Source: DAOTUL01 sp034437435
Lineage (GTDB): Bacteria > Chloroflexota > Anaerolineae > Aggregatilineales > Phototrophicaceae
NCBI GenBank assembly: GCA_964417785.1
Contig: CAYQJO010000210.1
Span: 1 to 7,513, forward strand
Direction of reading: 5' to 3'
DNA length: 7,513 nucleotides
The notes under the pieces were generated by a model, which was not told the DNA's origin, did no database searches, and saw nothing but the letters and a program-made list of their open reading frames with translations. The translations under genes were made by a program, and so were the position numbers. Of this stretch, positions 1-6,269 are shown one piece after another (position 1 is the stretch's first letter; each line of letters starts with the position of its first letter).

Positions 1-115
1 GCGCCGTTAAACACATAATCGATCAAATCCGGGAGTTCCGGCACATCGACGCCCGTGACAGCGGTGTCGATGTGCCGGAACTCCCGGATTTGATCGATTA
101 TGTGTTTAACGGCGC
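1..115. repeat. Perfect 50-bp inverted repeat at the window edge
   Basis: Bases 1-50 are the exact reverse complement of bases 66-115, with a 15-base spacer (51-65). The left arm begins at the first base of the window, so 50 bp is only the minimum arm length. The right arm lies in the LCP coding frame (it encodes VPELPDLIDYVFNG), and the left arm encodes the same peptide on the opposite strand. A perfect palindrome of this length inside coding sequence is rarely natural. A fold-back chimera at a contig end is the simplest explanation, and a true inverted duplication junction is the alternative. The sequence cannot decide between them. Confidence 0.97.
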
Positions 116-1457
116 GGACGACCTCGGCAGCGAGTCCTTCGAGCAGCAGATCGCCGCATTGCCTACTCCGACGCCTACGGTGGTGCAGCCGCCGACCAAC
201 ACCCCGCCGCCCGGTGTGACCTTCACACCTGCGCCGACTGCAACGGCAACCGTCCCGGCCACGGAAGACCCGCTGGCGATTATCCCCGAACTCAACGACC
301 CCAGCCGGATTACGGTTTTGCTGCTGGGGATTGACCAGCGCAGCGCTCTGGGCGATACCGGCCCATTCCGTACCGATACGATGATGCTGGCGCAGATTGA
401 TCCGGTGCGTAAGACCGCCGGTGTGTTGTCAATCCCGCGTGACCTGTGGGTCAACATTCCCGGTTATGAAGCGGCTCGCATCAACACCGCCAACTTGCTT
501 GGCGACCGCGACAGTTTGCCCGGCGGCGGTCCTGGTCTGGCAATGGAGACCGTGCGTGCCAACATCGGTGTGCCGGTGGATCACTTCGTCCGGGTCAACT
601 TTGACGCCTTTTTCGGTGTGGTCAACACCATCGCACCTAACGGCATTGAAGTCTGCGTGCGAGAAGAGATCATCGATCCCAAGTACCCTGATGCCGGTTA
701 TGGCACCATCCGCGTCGAGTTTCAGCCGGGCTGTCAGGTGATGGATGCTGAACGCCTGCTGCAATATGCCCGGACCCGTGCGACCGAAGGCAGTGATTTT
801 GACCGCGCTCGCCGCCAGCAGGAAGTCCTCAAAGCGCTTCAGGCGGAGGTCCTCAATGTAGGTGGGGTGACGCAGTTTATCACGAGTATCCCCGATCTGT
901 ATTACCGGCTGGCGGGCAGTTACCAGACCAATCTCTCGCTGGAACAGATTTTGCAACTGGCGCAACTGGTCGGCCAGATGAACACCGATGACATCACCTT
1001 TAACTCGATCAACAATCTGCATGTGGAACTGGCGACGACCGAGGACGGGCAGCAAATCCTGATTCCACGCCAGAATCAAATCCGGTTCGTGGTGCAGGAG
1101 ACCTTCAACCCGCGCCAGGACCTTACCCTGGCCGATCTGGCTGATCTGGCGGAACGTGAGGACGCCTCCATCGTTATCTACAACAACACCGACATCAGCG
1201 GATTGGCCGGCAACACCCGCGACTGGCTGACCAGCCGGGGAGTGCAGGTGGCGAGTGTAGGCAACGTGGAACCGCCAACCAATACCGACTCCATCACCAT
1301 CCGCGATTACACCGGCAATCCCTGGACGGCCCGCTATCTGGCGGCGCTGCTGAATCTCGAACAGAGTGCCATCGAACCCGGCACCGACGGGCTGACCGCC
1401 AACGATGTGATGATCGTGGTGGGTCGCAGCGCCGAAACGCTGCTATCCGGGCAGTAG
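72..1457 (+). CDS. LCP (LytR-CpsA-Psr) family protein, 5' end incomplete or disturbed
   Basis: LCP enzymes are membrane-anchored phosphotransferases that move glycans from a polyprenyl-phosphate carrier onto peptidoglycan or another envelope acceptor, outside the cytoplasmic membrane. Numbered from the GTG at 72, residues 31-66 are a Thr/Pro-rich linker. The LCP domain spans about 78-260 and shows FRTDT (99-103), SIPRD (120-124), RIN (136-138), YARTR (232-236) and the DFDRARRQQ block (242-250), which hold the conserved Arg and Asp residues that bind the pyrophosphate and metal. A LytR_C domain follows at about 362-458. The usual N-terminal cytoplasmic tail and transmembrane anchor are absent. 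The frame stays open back to base 3, the GTG lies inside the right arm of the inverted repeat, and it has no convincing ribosome binding site. The true start is therefore probably upstream of a disrupted junction. The TAG stop overlaps the convergent GT39-like gene by 15 bases. The family assignment is firm; the polymer it handles is inferred only from its neighbours. Confidence 0.93.
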   Translation: MPELPDLIDYVFNGADDLGSESFEQQIAALPTPTPTVVQPPTNTPPPGVTFTPAPTATATVPATEDPLAIIPELNDPSRITVLLLGIDQRSALGDTGPFRTDTMMLAQIDPVRKTAGVLSIPRDLWVNIPGYEAARINTANLLGDRDSLPGGGPGLAMETVRANIGVPVDHFVRVNFDAFFGVVNTIAPNGIEVCVREEIIDPKYPDAGYGTIRVEFQPGCQVMDAERLLQYARTRATEGSDFDRARRQQEVLKALQAEVLNVGGVTQFITSIPDLYYRLAGSYQTNLSLEQILQLAQLVGQMNTDDITFNSINNLHVELATTEDGQQILIPRQNQIRFVVQETFNPRQDLTLADLADLAEREDASIVIYNNTDISGLAGNTRDWLTSRGVQVASVGNVEPPTNTDSITIRDYTGNPWTARYLAALLNLEQSAIEPGTDGLTANDVMIVVGRSAETLLSGQ

Positions 1458-3293
1458 CACTGCCAGCGTCTCGGACTCCCAGATGCGGGTGAAGGGTGTG
1501 CCGTTCACCCGCATTGTTTCGCCTGTAATCACTGGATCGGCGATCACGGCGCAAGGGGTGTATTCCGTGTCCGCCAGAACCGGTGTGTTCACATGCTTGA
1601 TATGGCGACCCTCCAGCAGTATCCACAGCGGATATTCCCCCCGGCTGCCGATGGCGAGTCCGATTTCGCTGCATGCGCCGACCTGTTCCGCCGTAATCCG
1701 ATAATCATCTTCCATTCCCGGCATATTGGCGAAGTAGAGACTATCATCCCACAGCCGGTTTTCCTGTCCCATCCAGGCGCGATTCTGATTGAAGAACAGC
1801 GGATAGACCGCTATCACCAGCAGCAGCACACCAAAGACGGTCCGCCAACGCTCGGACAATACATGTGCCACCAGCGGCGAGAGCAGCACGAAAAAGGGCA
1901 GATGCAGCCGGGCGTGCCAGGGCTGCCACGTCAGTACTGTGCAGAACAGCACAAAAGCGGCCACCACAGTCAACGTATATACCCTTGCTGGCCCTTGCTT
2001 CCACAGGCAAAGGCCAGCTCCAACGATTCCCAACAGCAGATGCAGTGGTGCCGGGGCGAGGTCTTCGTGCATGGTCCAGGCCGGTAGGGCGAAAGTCTCG
2101 CCGGGGAAGGTCGTGCGCGGATCGTCTATGGCGATACCGATGGCGTCATGAATCCGAACCACACCGCGCTCCACATCGTCGCGCAAACTGCCGGGTAAAA
2201 CGACATGCAGGCCGATGTTGCGAATCAGATTGGAGACCGTTACCGCCGGGGACAGGACCCCGTTGGCATAGCTTTCGACATGCGGACCGAAGGGCGATCC
2301 GAACACGGTGATATTGCGCCCATAATGTGGTGCGACCAGGGCCAGCGCGACAATCCCGGCGATGAGTATATGTCGCCAGCGGTGACGTGCGATCCAGACA
2401 AACCATAACAGCAGCGGCAGTGCGTAGATATAAGCGGTCGCTTTAGTCAGAACGAGCAGGCCGAGGCTCGCACCGATGGCAGCCTGTTGATGTATCTGTG
2501 TGTTTTCGCGGACAGGCAAAAGTCTGTCCCTGTGATTGGTCCGTTGTGACCTGTAGGGACGCCATTCTTGGCGTCTAGCATACCGCAGCACAAAATACAC
2601 TGCGCACACCAGCCAGAACGCCGTCACATAATCGTTTTGCGATCCCGACGCCTGCAAAATCCCCATCGGAATGGTGGCGCAGAACACCGCCGCGAAAATT
2701 CCGCCGCTGCCCCACAACCGGGTGATGGCCGAGACGCCGATCAACGAGCCGATCATGGCCGCCCACTGGACCATGTTGGCGAAGCGGTCGCTGCCCGCTA
2801 GAACATACAGATGGGTGATGGCGTATTCTGCCCAGGGATGCTGGTAAAGCTGGCGCAAATCCGATGCGGGATAATGGTCGATGCTCTGGTTCTGGACCCA
2901 ATGCGCCACCCGTGCCATGTGGTAGGTCATCGAGTCCCAGGTGTTCGGTGGGGCGATGAATGCGGTTATTCCGGTGATGAGAATGATTAAGAGCAGGGCA
3001 ATCAATCCTGCGGACGGCCAGAAGGCCATCCCTACATTGTCGGTATGTTCGTAGGGACGCGCTTCTGCGCGTCCGAATACGGACCACACAATCCCCACTA
3101 CCGCCGCACCCCACGCGACCACCAACCCCACCGAGGTCAGCCAACCGAACAAACTCAGGATTTCGGTCACGGTGGTCAGATAGACGCCCCACACCAATGC
3201 CGCCATCAGCGCCGCATCGCGCCATGACTCGCAGCGTGGGTTCATCCACCGCCAGAGCAGCCAGTATGCGATGACGGGCAGAACCGCCAGCAT
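1443..3293 (-). CDS. GT39-like (PMT superfamily) multi-pass GT-C glycosyltransferase
   Basis: This 616-residue integral membrane protein probably transfers a sugar from a polyprenyl-phosphate donor to a glycan or protein on the outer face of the membrane. It has roughly ten or more hydrophobic segments, including about 50-73, 93-113, 173-193, 197-214, 221-238, 275-300, 308-322, 417-430, 438-454, 463-479 and 485-501, and ends in a soluble tail (502-616). The loop after the segment at 93-113 carries PPNTWDSMTYH (115-125). Asp120 matches the conserved loop acid of GT-C enzymes, and an aromatic and His-rich stretch follows (HWVQNQSIDHYP). It is the last gene of the operon; its ATG comes 1 base after the epimerase stop, with only a weak GGTGA just upstream, so it probably relies on translational coupling. 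Two hydrophilic loops, residues 74-94 and 240-262, are encoded by inserted palindromic repeats. The last codons overlap the LCP gene. Donor and acceptor cannot be read from the sequence. A polysaccharide-assembly role is inferred from context, and a protein O-mannosyltransferase-like role is possible. Confidence 0.85.
   Translation of the reverse strand: MLAVLPVIAYWLLWRWMNPRCESWRDAALMAALVWGVYLTTVTEILSLFGWLTSVGLVVAWGAAVVGIVWSVFGRAEARPYEHTDNVGMAFWPSAGLIALLLIILITGITAFIAPPNTWDSMTYHMARVAHWVQNQSIDHYPASDLRQLYQHPWAEYAITHLYVLAGSDRFANMVQWAAMIGSLIGVSAITRLWGSGGIFAAVFCATIPMGILQASGSQNDYVTAFWLVCAVYFVLRYARRQEWRPYRSQRTNHRDRLLPVRENTQIHQQAAIGASLGLLVLTKATAYIYALPLLLWFVWIARHRWRHILIAGIVALALVAPHYGRNITVFGSPFGPHVESYANGVLSPAVTVSNLIRNIGLHVVLPGSLRDDVERGVVRIHDAIGIAIDDPRTTFPGETFALPAWTMHEDLAPAPLHLLLGIVGAGLCLWKQGPARVYTLTVVAAFVLFCTVLTWQPWHARLHLPFFVLLSPLVAHVLSERWRTVFGVLLLVIAVYPLFFNQNRAWMGQENRLWDDSLYFANMPGMEDDYRITAEQVGACSEIGLAIGSRGEYPLWILLEGRHIKHVNTPVLADTEYTPCAVIADPVITGETMRVNGTPFTRIWESETLAVLLPG
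1483..1520 (+). terminator. Possible intrinsic terminator of the LCP gene, inside the convergent gene
   Basis: An 11-bp perfect stem (1483-1493 with 1504-1514) and a 10-base loop lie 25 bases after the LCP stop. On the plus strand it is followed by a short, interrupted T-rich stretch (TTGTTTC). The position suits a rho-independent terminator for the LCP transcript. It lies within the 3' coding end of the GT39-like gene, where it encodes MRVNGTPFTRI, so chance or codon constraint cannot be excluded. No comparable T tract follows it on the minus strand. Confidence 0.4.
2510..2576. repeat. Paired-hairpin palindromic element, copy A, inside the GT39-like gene
   Basis: Two 24-base units lie head to head, with 19 bases between them. 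The unit at 2510-2533 is read on the minus strand and the unit at 2553-2576 on the plus strand. Each unit begins (A/G)(C/T)AGGGAC and folds into a stem of about 8 bp with a tetraloop. The stems are 2510-2517/2522-2529 (one G-T pair, AAAA loop on the plus strand) and 2557-2564/2569-2576 (TTCT loop, outermost pair mismatched). The element is translated in frame as a basic, hydrophilic loop (residues 240-262, RRQEWRPY then RDRLLPVR) between two hydrophobic segments. No clear target-site duplication is visible. It matches copy B at 3012-3074, so it is probably a small mobile or MITE/REP-like repeat. Confidence 0.75.
3012..3074. repeat. Paired-hairpin palindromic element, copy B, inside the GT39-like gene
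   Basis: It has the same layout as copy A. One unit at 3012-3035 is read on the minus strand and one at 3051-3074 on the plus strand, head to head with a 15-base spacer. Both units begin GTAGGGA and have a TTCT loop in their own orientation. The stem at 3055-3062/3067-3074 is a perfect 8 bp, and the stem at 3012-3019/3024-3031 has one A-C mismatch. The two units also match each other as an inverted repeat at 19 of 24 positions. The element is translated as residues 74-94 (GRAEARPY to AFWPS) in the loop between two membrane segments. Copy A encodes a related RRQEWRPY in the same frame. Confidence 0.78.
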
Positions 3294-3294
3294 A

Positions 3295-4368
3295 TCACCG
3301 ATAGCCGAGGACGATTTTGGTTACGGTACGGGCCACATCGGCCACCCGGTATTCCGGCGGGGCAACCCAATCTGACGGTGTGTTCAGGACAATATCGACA
3401 GCCCGTTCCAGATCGTCGGCATTGCCACCGGCCAGAATGTTACTGCCGACTTCCAGCGTTTCCGGGCGTTCGGTCACATCGCGGATAGTGACGTTGGGTA
3501 CGTTGAAGATGGCGCATTCTTCCTGGACGGTGCCGCTGTCGCTGATGACACAGCGGGCGGTCTTTTCCAGGTGAACGAAGTCGAAGAAACCGAACGGCTC
3601 CGAAAGGCGCAGATACGCCGGGTCGATGTCGATGCCCTGGATGCGGTCGGCGGTACGTGGATGCGTGCTGACGATGACCGGCTGCTGGTAGGTCTCACCG
3701 ATGCGACACAGCCCATCAACCAATCCGCGCAGCCGGTCGGGTAGATCGACGTTTTCGGCACGGTGCAGCGTTACCAGGAAGAACGCGCCTTTTTCAACGC
3801 CAAGCTGCGCCAGAATATCGCTGCTGTCGATGGCGTCGCGGTGGTGATCCAGCACTTCGTAGATGGGATTGCCGGTGACGTAAATCTGTTCGCCGGGTAT
3901 GCCCTCCCGCAGTAAGTTCTGGCGGCTGCGTTCGGTGTAGGGCATCAGCACATCGCTGCTGTGGTCGATAATGCGCCGGTTGACCTCCTCCGGCACACGG
4001 TTGTCGTAACAGCGGTTGCCGGCCTCCATGTGATATACGGGAATGCCCGTCCGTTTAGCGACGATGGCGGCAAGTGCGCTGTTGGTATCGCCCAGGAGCA
4101 GGAGCCGGTCGGGTTGCTCGCGGGTCAAAATATCGCCGGTCTGGGTGATGATCTGGCCGATCTGGTCGGCGAAACTGCTGGCCTGCACGCCCATATAGAT
4201 GTCGGGCGACCGTACCCCCAACTGCTCGAAGAAAATATCGCTCAGGTTTCGGTCGTAGTTCTGCCCGGTGTGGACCAGGATATGCTCACAGAAGCGGTCA
4301 AGATGCTCGATGACGCGGCTGAGCCGTATAATCTCCGGGCGTGTACCCAGAATGGTCATGATTCTCAC
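3295..4368 (-). CDS. capG: UDP-GlcNAc 2-epimerase, non-hydrolysing, CapG/FnlC/WbjD type
   Basis: This 357-residue cytoplasmic enzyme has the WecB/MnaA fold and inverts C2 of a UDP-N-acetylhexosamine. In this operon it most likely performs the last step to UDP-L-QuiNAc or UDP-L-FucNAc. Visible motifs are GTRPE (8-12), HTGQNYD (33-39), GDTNSA (93-98), HMEAGNRCYDNRVPEEVNRR (113-132), TLHRAEN (200-206), STHPRT (234-239) and SDSGTVQEE (276-284). Asp94, Glu115, Glu128 and His202 are good candidates for the catalytic residues known from WecB. The HMEAGNRC...VPEE wording resembles the CapG/FnlC branch more than general WecB enzymes, which carry a longer HVEAGLRTG-type segment. The GTG start overlaps the dehydratase stop by 4 bases (GTGA). 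It is preferred to the ATG at 4359 because GGGGGGAA lies 7 bases upstream of the GTG but 16 from the ATG. If the neighbours were ignored, a plain UDP-ManNAc-forming WecB would be the alternative. Confidence 0.92.
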   Translation of the reverse strand: MRIMTILGTRPEIIRLSRVIEHLDRFCEHILVHTGQNYDRNLSDIFFEQLGVRSPDIYMGVQASSFADQIGQIITQTGDILTREQPDRLLLLGDTNSALAAIVAKRTGIPVYHMEAGNRCYDNRVPEEVNRRIIDHSSDVLMPYTERSRQNLLREGIPGEQIYVTGNPIYEVLDHHRDAIDSSDILAQLGVEKGAFFLVTLHRAENVDLPDRLRGLVDGLCRIGETYQQPVIVSTHPRTADRIQGIDIDPAYLRLSEPFGFFDFVHLEKTARCVISDSGTVQEECAIFNVPNVTIRDVTERPETLEVGSNILAGGNADDLERAVDIVLNTPSDWVAPPEYRVADVARTVTKIVLGYR

Positions 4369-5387
4369 GCGGACATTCCCCCCATATAATCGCGCAGCAG
4401 GTCGCGCAAACCATTATAGTCCAGTGTGACATCGGATGAAGAGTATTCGCCCTGGATAGCCGGTTCGCCCAGCGGCTCGTCGTGGAGTTCGGGTAGCATG
4501 GGCCGGATGACGTAATAGCCGTCGCGTTCGGTGGTGCGGTAACTCTCTTCTTCGGAGATCATAATCTCGTGGATTTTCTCGCCGGGACGGATGCCCGTCA
4601 CCTGAATAGCAATGTCCCGCTCACCGATGAGCGTTTGCGCCAGATCAACGATCCGGGCCGACGGAATGCGCGGGATATAAATCTCGCCGCGCCGGGCGCT
4701 TTTGATGGCGGCGAAGACCGTATCGACGGCGCGGTCCAGACTGAACAAAAAGCGTGTCATGGCTTCGTCGGTGATGGTCACCGGGCCGCCGTTGGCGATC
4801 TGTTCCAGGAACAGCGGCACGACCGACCCGCGTGAGGCGATCACATTGCCGTAGCGGACGCATACCATGCGCGTTTCCGACCACATATTGCCCTCGGTGA
4901 TGATGCGTTCCATCACGGCTTTGGTCATGCCCATGACGTTGATCGGCTTGCATGCCTTGTCCGTCGAGAGGCCGACCAGGGTCTCCACCTGGGCATTGCG
5001 CACCGCCCGGACCAGATTTTCGGCACCGAGGATGTTGGTCTGTACGGCCTGACCGGGGAAATACTCGCAGGTTGGCACCTGTTTGAGTGCAGCCGCATGG
5101 ATGACCACATCGGCGTGCTGTACGGCATCGGCGACCGAAGTGTAATCGCGGATGTCACCGATGCGGAAGCGCAGCAACTGCTGGAAATTGCGGTAGATGA
5201 CTTCATCGGTGGCGGCGGTGCGGTTGATATACGACAGGCGCATATCGTGCTGCTTGGCTTCATCACGAGAAAAGACGGTCACGCTGGCCGGTTGGCCTGA
5301 CTCGCCGCTGAGCAGACGGCGCACGACGACCTGGCCGAGCGAGCCGGTTCCACCAGTGACCAGAATATGCTTGCCAGATAGGGTCAT
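4365..5387 (-). CDS. capE: UDP-GlcNAc 4,6-dehydratase/5-epimerase, CapE/FnlA/WbjB type
   Basis: This 340-residue soluble SDR enzyme starts the L-hexosamine route by turning UDP-GlcNAc into a UDP-2-acetamido-2,6-dideoxy-L-hexos-4-ulose, with inversion at C5 and, in characterised relatives, also C3. The Rossmann motif TGGTGSLG is at 11-18, GDIRD at 77-81, HAAALKQVP at 97-105, and STDKA at 141-145 supplies the Asp143/Lys144 pair. The usual YxxxK is replaced by MGMTK, with Met152 and Lys156. This is the signature of the CapE/WbjB group and separates it from FlaA1/PseB-type dehydratases, which keep the Tyr. The C-terminal part has RPGEKIHE (residues 247-254), common to this family. Length matches CapE (about 340). 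The ATG overlaps the reductase stop (ATGA) and has GGAG 6 bases upstream. The assignment is firm as an inverting dehydratase; which 4-keto isomer is passed on depends on the partner reductase. Confidence 0.94.
   Translation of the reverse strand: MTLSGKHILVTGGTGSLGQVVVRRLLSGESGQPASVTVFSRDEAKQHDMRLSYINRTAATDEVIYRNFQQLLRFRIGDIRDYTSVADAVQHADVVIHAAALKQVPTCEYFPGQAVQTNILGAENLVRAVRNAQVETLVGLSTDKACKPINVMGMTKAVMERIITEGNMWSETRMVCVRYGNVIASRGSVVPLFLEQIANGGPVTITDEAMTRFLFSLDRAVDTVFAAIKSARRGEIYIPRIPSARIVDLAQTLIGERDIAIQVTGIRPGEKIHEIMISEEESYRTTERDGYYVIRPMLPELHDEPLGEPAIQGEYSSSDVTLDYNGLRDLLRDYMGGMSA
4376..4383 (-). promoter_or_regulatory. Ribosome binding site supporting the GTG start of the epimerase
   Basis: GGGGGGAA is followed by 7 bases and then GTG at 4368. 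It lies within the last codons of the dehydratase, whose TGA stop overlaps the GTG. The next in-frame ATG (4359) would sit 16 bases from this site, too far, so GTG is the better start. Confidence 0.55.
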
Positions 5388-6265
5388 GACGTTCTCCAGG
5401 AGTCATAGGGTGTCGGATCGGCGGCCATCGCTGCGACCATCTCAGGCCACGACGGCGGCACAATACCGGTCGCCTCACGGAAGCGGCTTCCATCCAGGCT
5501 GCGGTCGATTTTGATCCGGTCATCCGGTTCGATGTCGATGTTAACACCATAGGCGTCGCGGACCAGTTGCAGCAGGCGGTGCTTATCAATGGGATTGGAC
5601 GCCACTTGATAGACACCGTTCAGGTCGGGATGGTTACCGATGATGTCCGCCAGGATGCTCGCCAGGGTGACGGTGGGAAAGCCGGTGTAAATGGCCTGGG
5701 TGAATCCCCGCACCCTGCCGCCGCGATTGCTCAGAAACCACTCGGTCAGGCTGTATTGTGTGCTGAGTTCCCGACCGATAACCGACGTGCGCAGGGTCAG
5801 CATGCCTTCCTGATCGACTTCGCCCAGGAACTTTGTGCGCCCGTAAAGGTCTTCCGCATCCGATGGATCGTTCTCGGTGTAGCTGCCTTTGCGCCCGTTG
5901 AACACGCAGTCGGTGCTGATGAAAATACCGTGCGCACCAGCCAATGCACACTGGGCCGCCAATTGGTGTGGAAATAACGCATTGAGCGTGATGCTGGTGG
6001 CCGGGTCTTGTGCCAGATGCGATTGCTTGATAATGCCGATGCAGTTGATGACGACATCCGGGCGTACCTGCGCCAGTGCACGGGTGATGCTGCCCATGTG
6101 GAAGGCATCAACGCCAGTCAGGATGTGGTCTTCGTCGTAGAAGCCGTAACGCTGCAAGGGATGGAACGACCCGCGTATGGTGCCATAGGTGTCGAAGCGG
6201 TCTTTGAAGCGTTGGTACAGTTTATGGCCCAACATGCCGGTTGCGCCCAGGATGAGGACACGCAT
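5384..6265 (-). CDS. RmlD-like SDR reductase of a UDP-4-keto-6-deoxy-L-hexosamine
   Basis: This 293-residue cytoplasmic NAD(P)H-dependent enzyme most likely reduces the C4 ketone made by the CapE-type dehydratase encoded next to it. The nucleotide-binding GATGMLG is at 7-13, the catalytic Ser/Thr lie in ISTDCVFNG (116-124), and YGRTK (141-145) gives Tyr141 and Lys145. The ISTDCVF...G..Y.E sequence is typical of RmlD (dTDP-4-dehydrorhamnose reductase) relatives. The protein ends after the SDR fold, so the C-terminal cupin domain of CapF-type reductases (about 370 residues) is absent. That resembles the WbvR/QnlB type of the UDP-L-QuiNAc pathway. The start at 6265 is chosen because the GxxGxxG fold begins at once and GGAAGA lies 7 bases upstream; a longer reading to 6430 would run through the end of the glycosyltransferase. 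It begins 4 bases after that gene's stop. The reductase fold is firm, the substrate is inferred. Confidence 0.88.
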   Translation of the reverse strand: MRVLILGATGMLGHKLYQRFKDRFDTYGTIRGSFHPLQRYGFYDEDHILTGVDAFHMGSITRALAQVRPDVVINCIGIIKQSHLAQDPATSITLNALFPHQLAAQCALAGAHGIFISTDCVFNGRKGSYTENDPSDAEDLYGRTKFLGEVDQEGMLTLRTSVIGRELSTQYSLTEWFLSNRGGRVRGFTQAIYTGFPTVTLASILADIIGNHPDLNGVYQVASNPIDKHRLLQLVRDAYGVNIDIEPDDRIKIDRSLDGSRFREATGIVPPSWPEMVAAMAADPTPYDSWRTS

Positions 6266-6269
6266 GGAT

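Noticed and set aside
1..115. The terminal palindrome as a natural terminator, recombination site or origin
   Set aside because: It has no T tract, no AT-rich unwinding region, no recombinase gene nearby, and perfect 50-bp arms inside a reading frame; a fold-back or inversion junction explains it better.
429..1079. A 216-codon open frame on the minus strand opposite the LCP gene
   Set aside because: It is a shadow frame of GC-rich coding DNA. The plus strand has clear LCP motifs throughout, while the minus frame has no recognisable domain.
2510..3074. The repeats as a CRISPR array
   Set aside because: The units are in alternating orientation, spacers are not of uniform length, there are only four units in two places, and no cas gene is present.
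2575..3249. A 224-codon open frame on the minus strand within the GT39-like gene, in another frame
   Set aside because: The product is rich in Arg, Gly and His without domains or membrane segments, as expected for a shifted reading of the membrane protein gene.
4918..4932. Loss of the catalytic Tyr in the CapE-type dehydratase as a sign of inactivation
   Set aside because: Met in place of Tyr in MxxxK is the normal state of the CapE/WbjB group; Asp143, Lys144 and Lys156 are present and the frame is intact.
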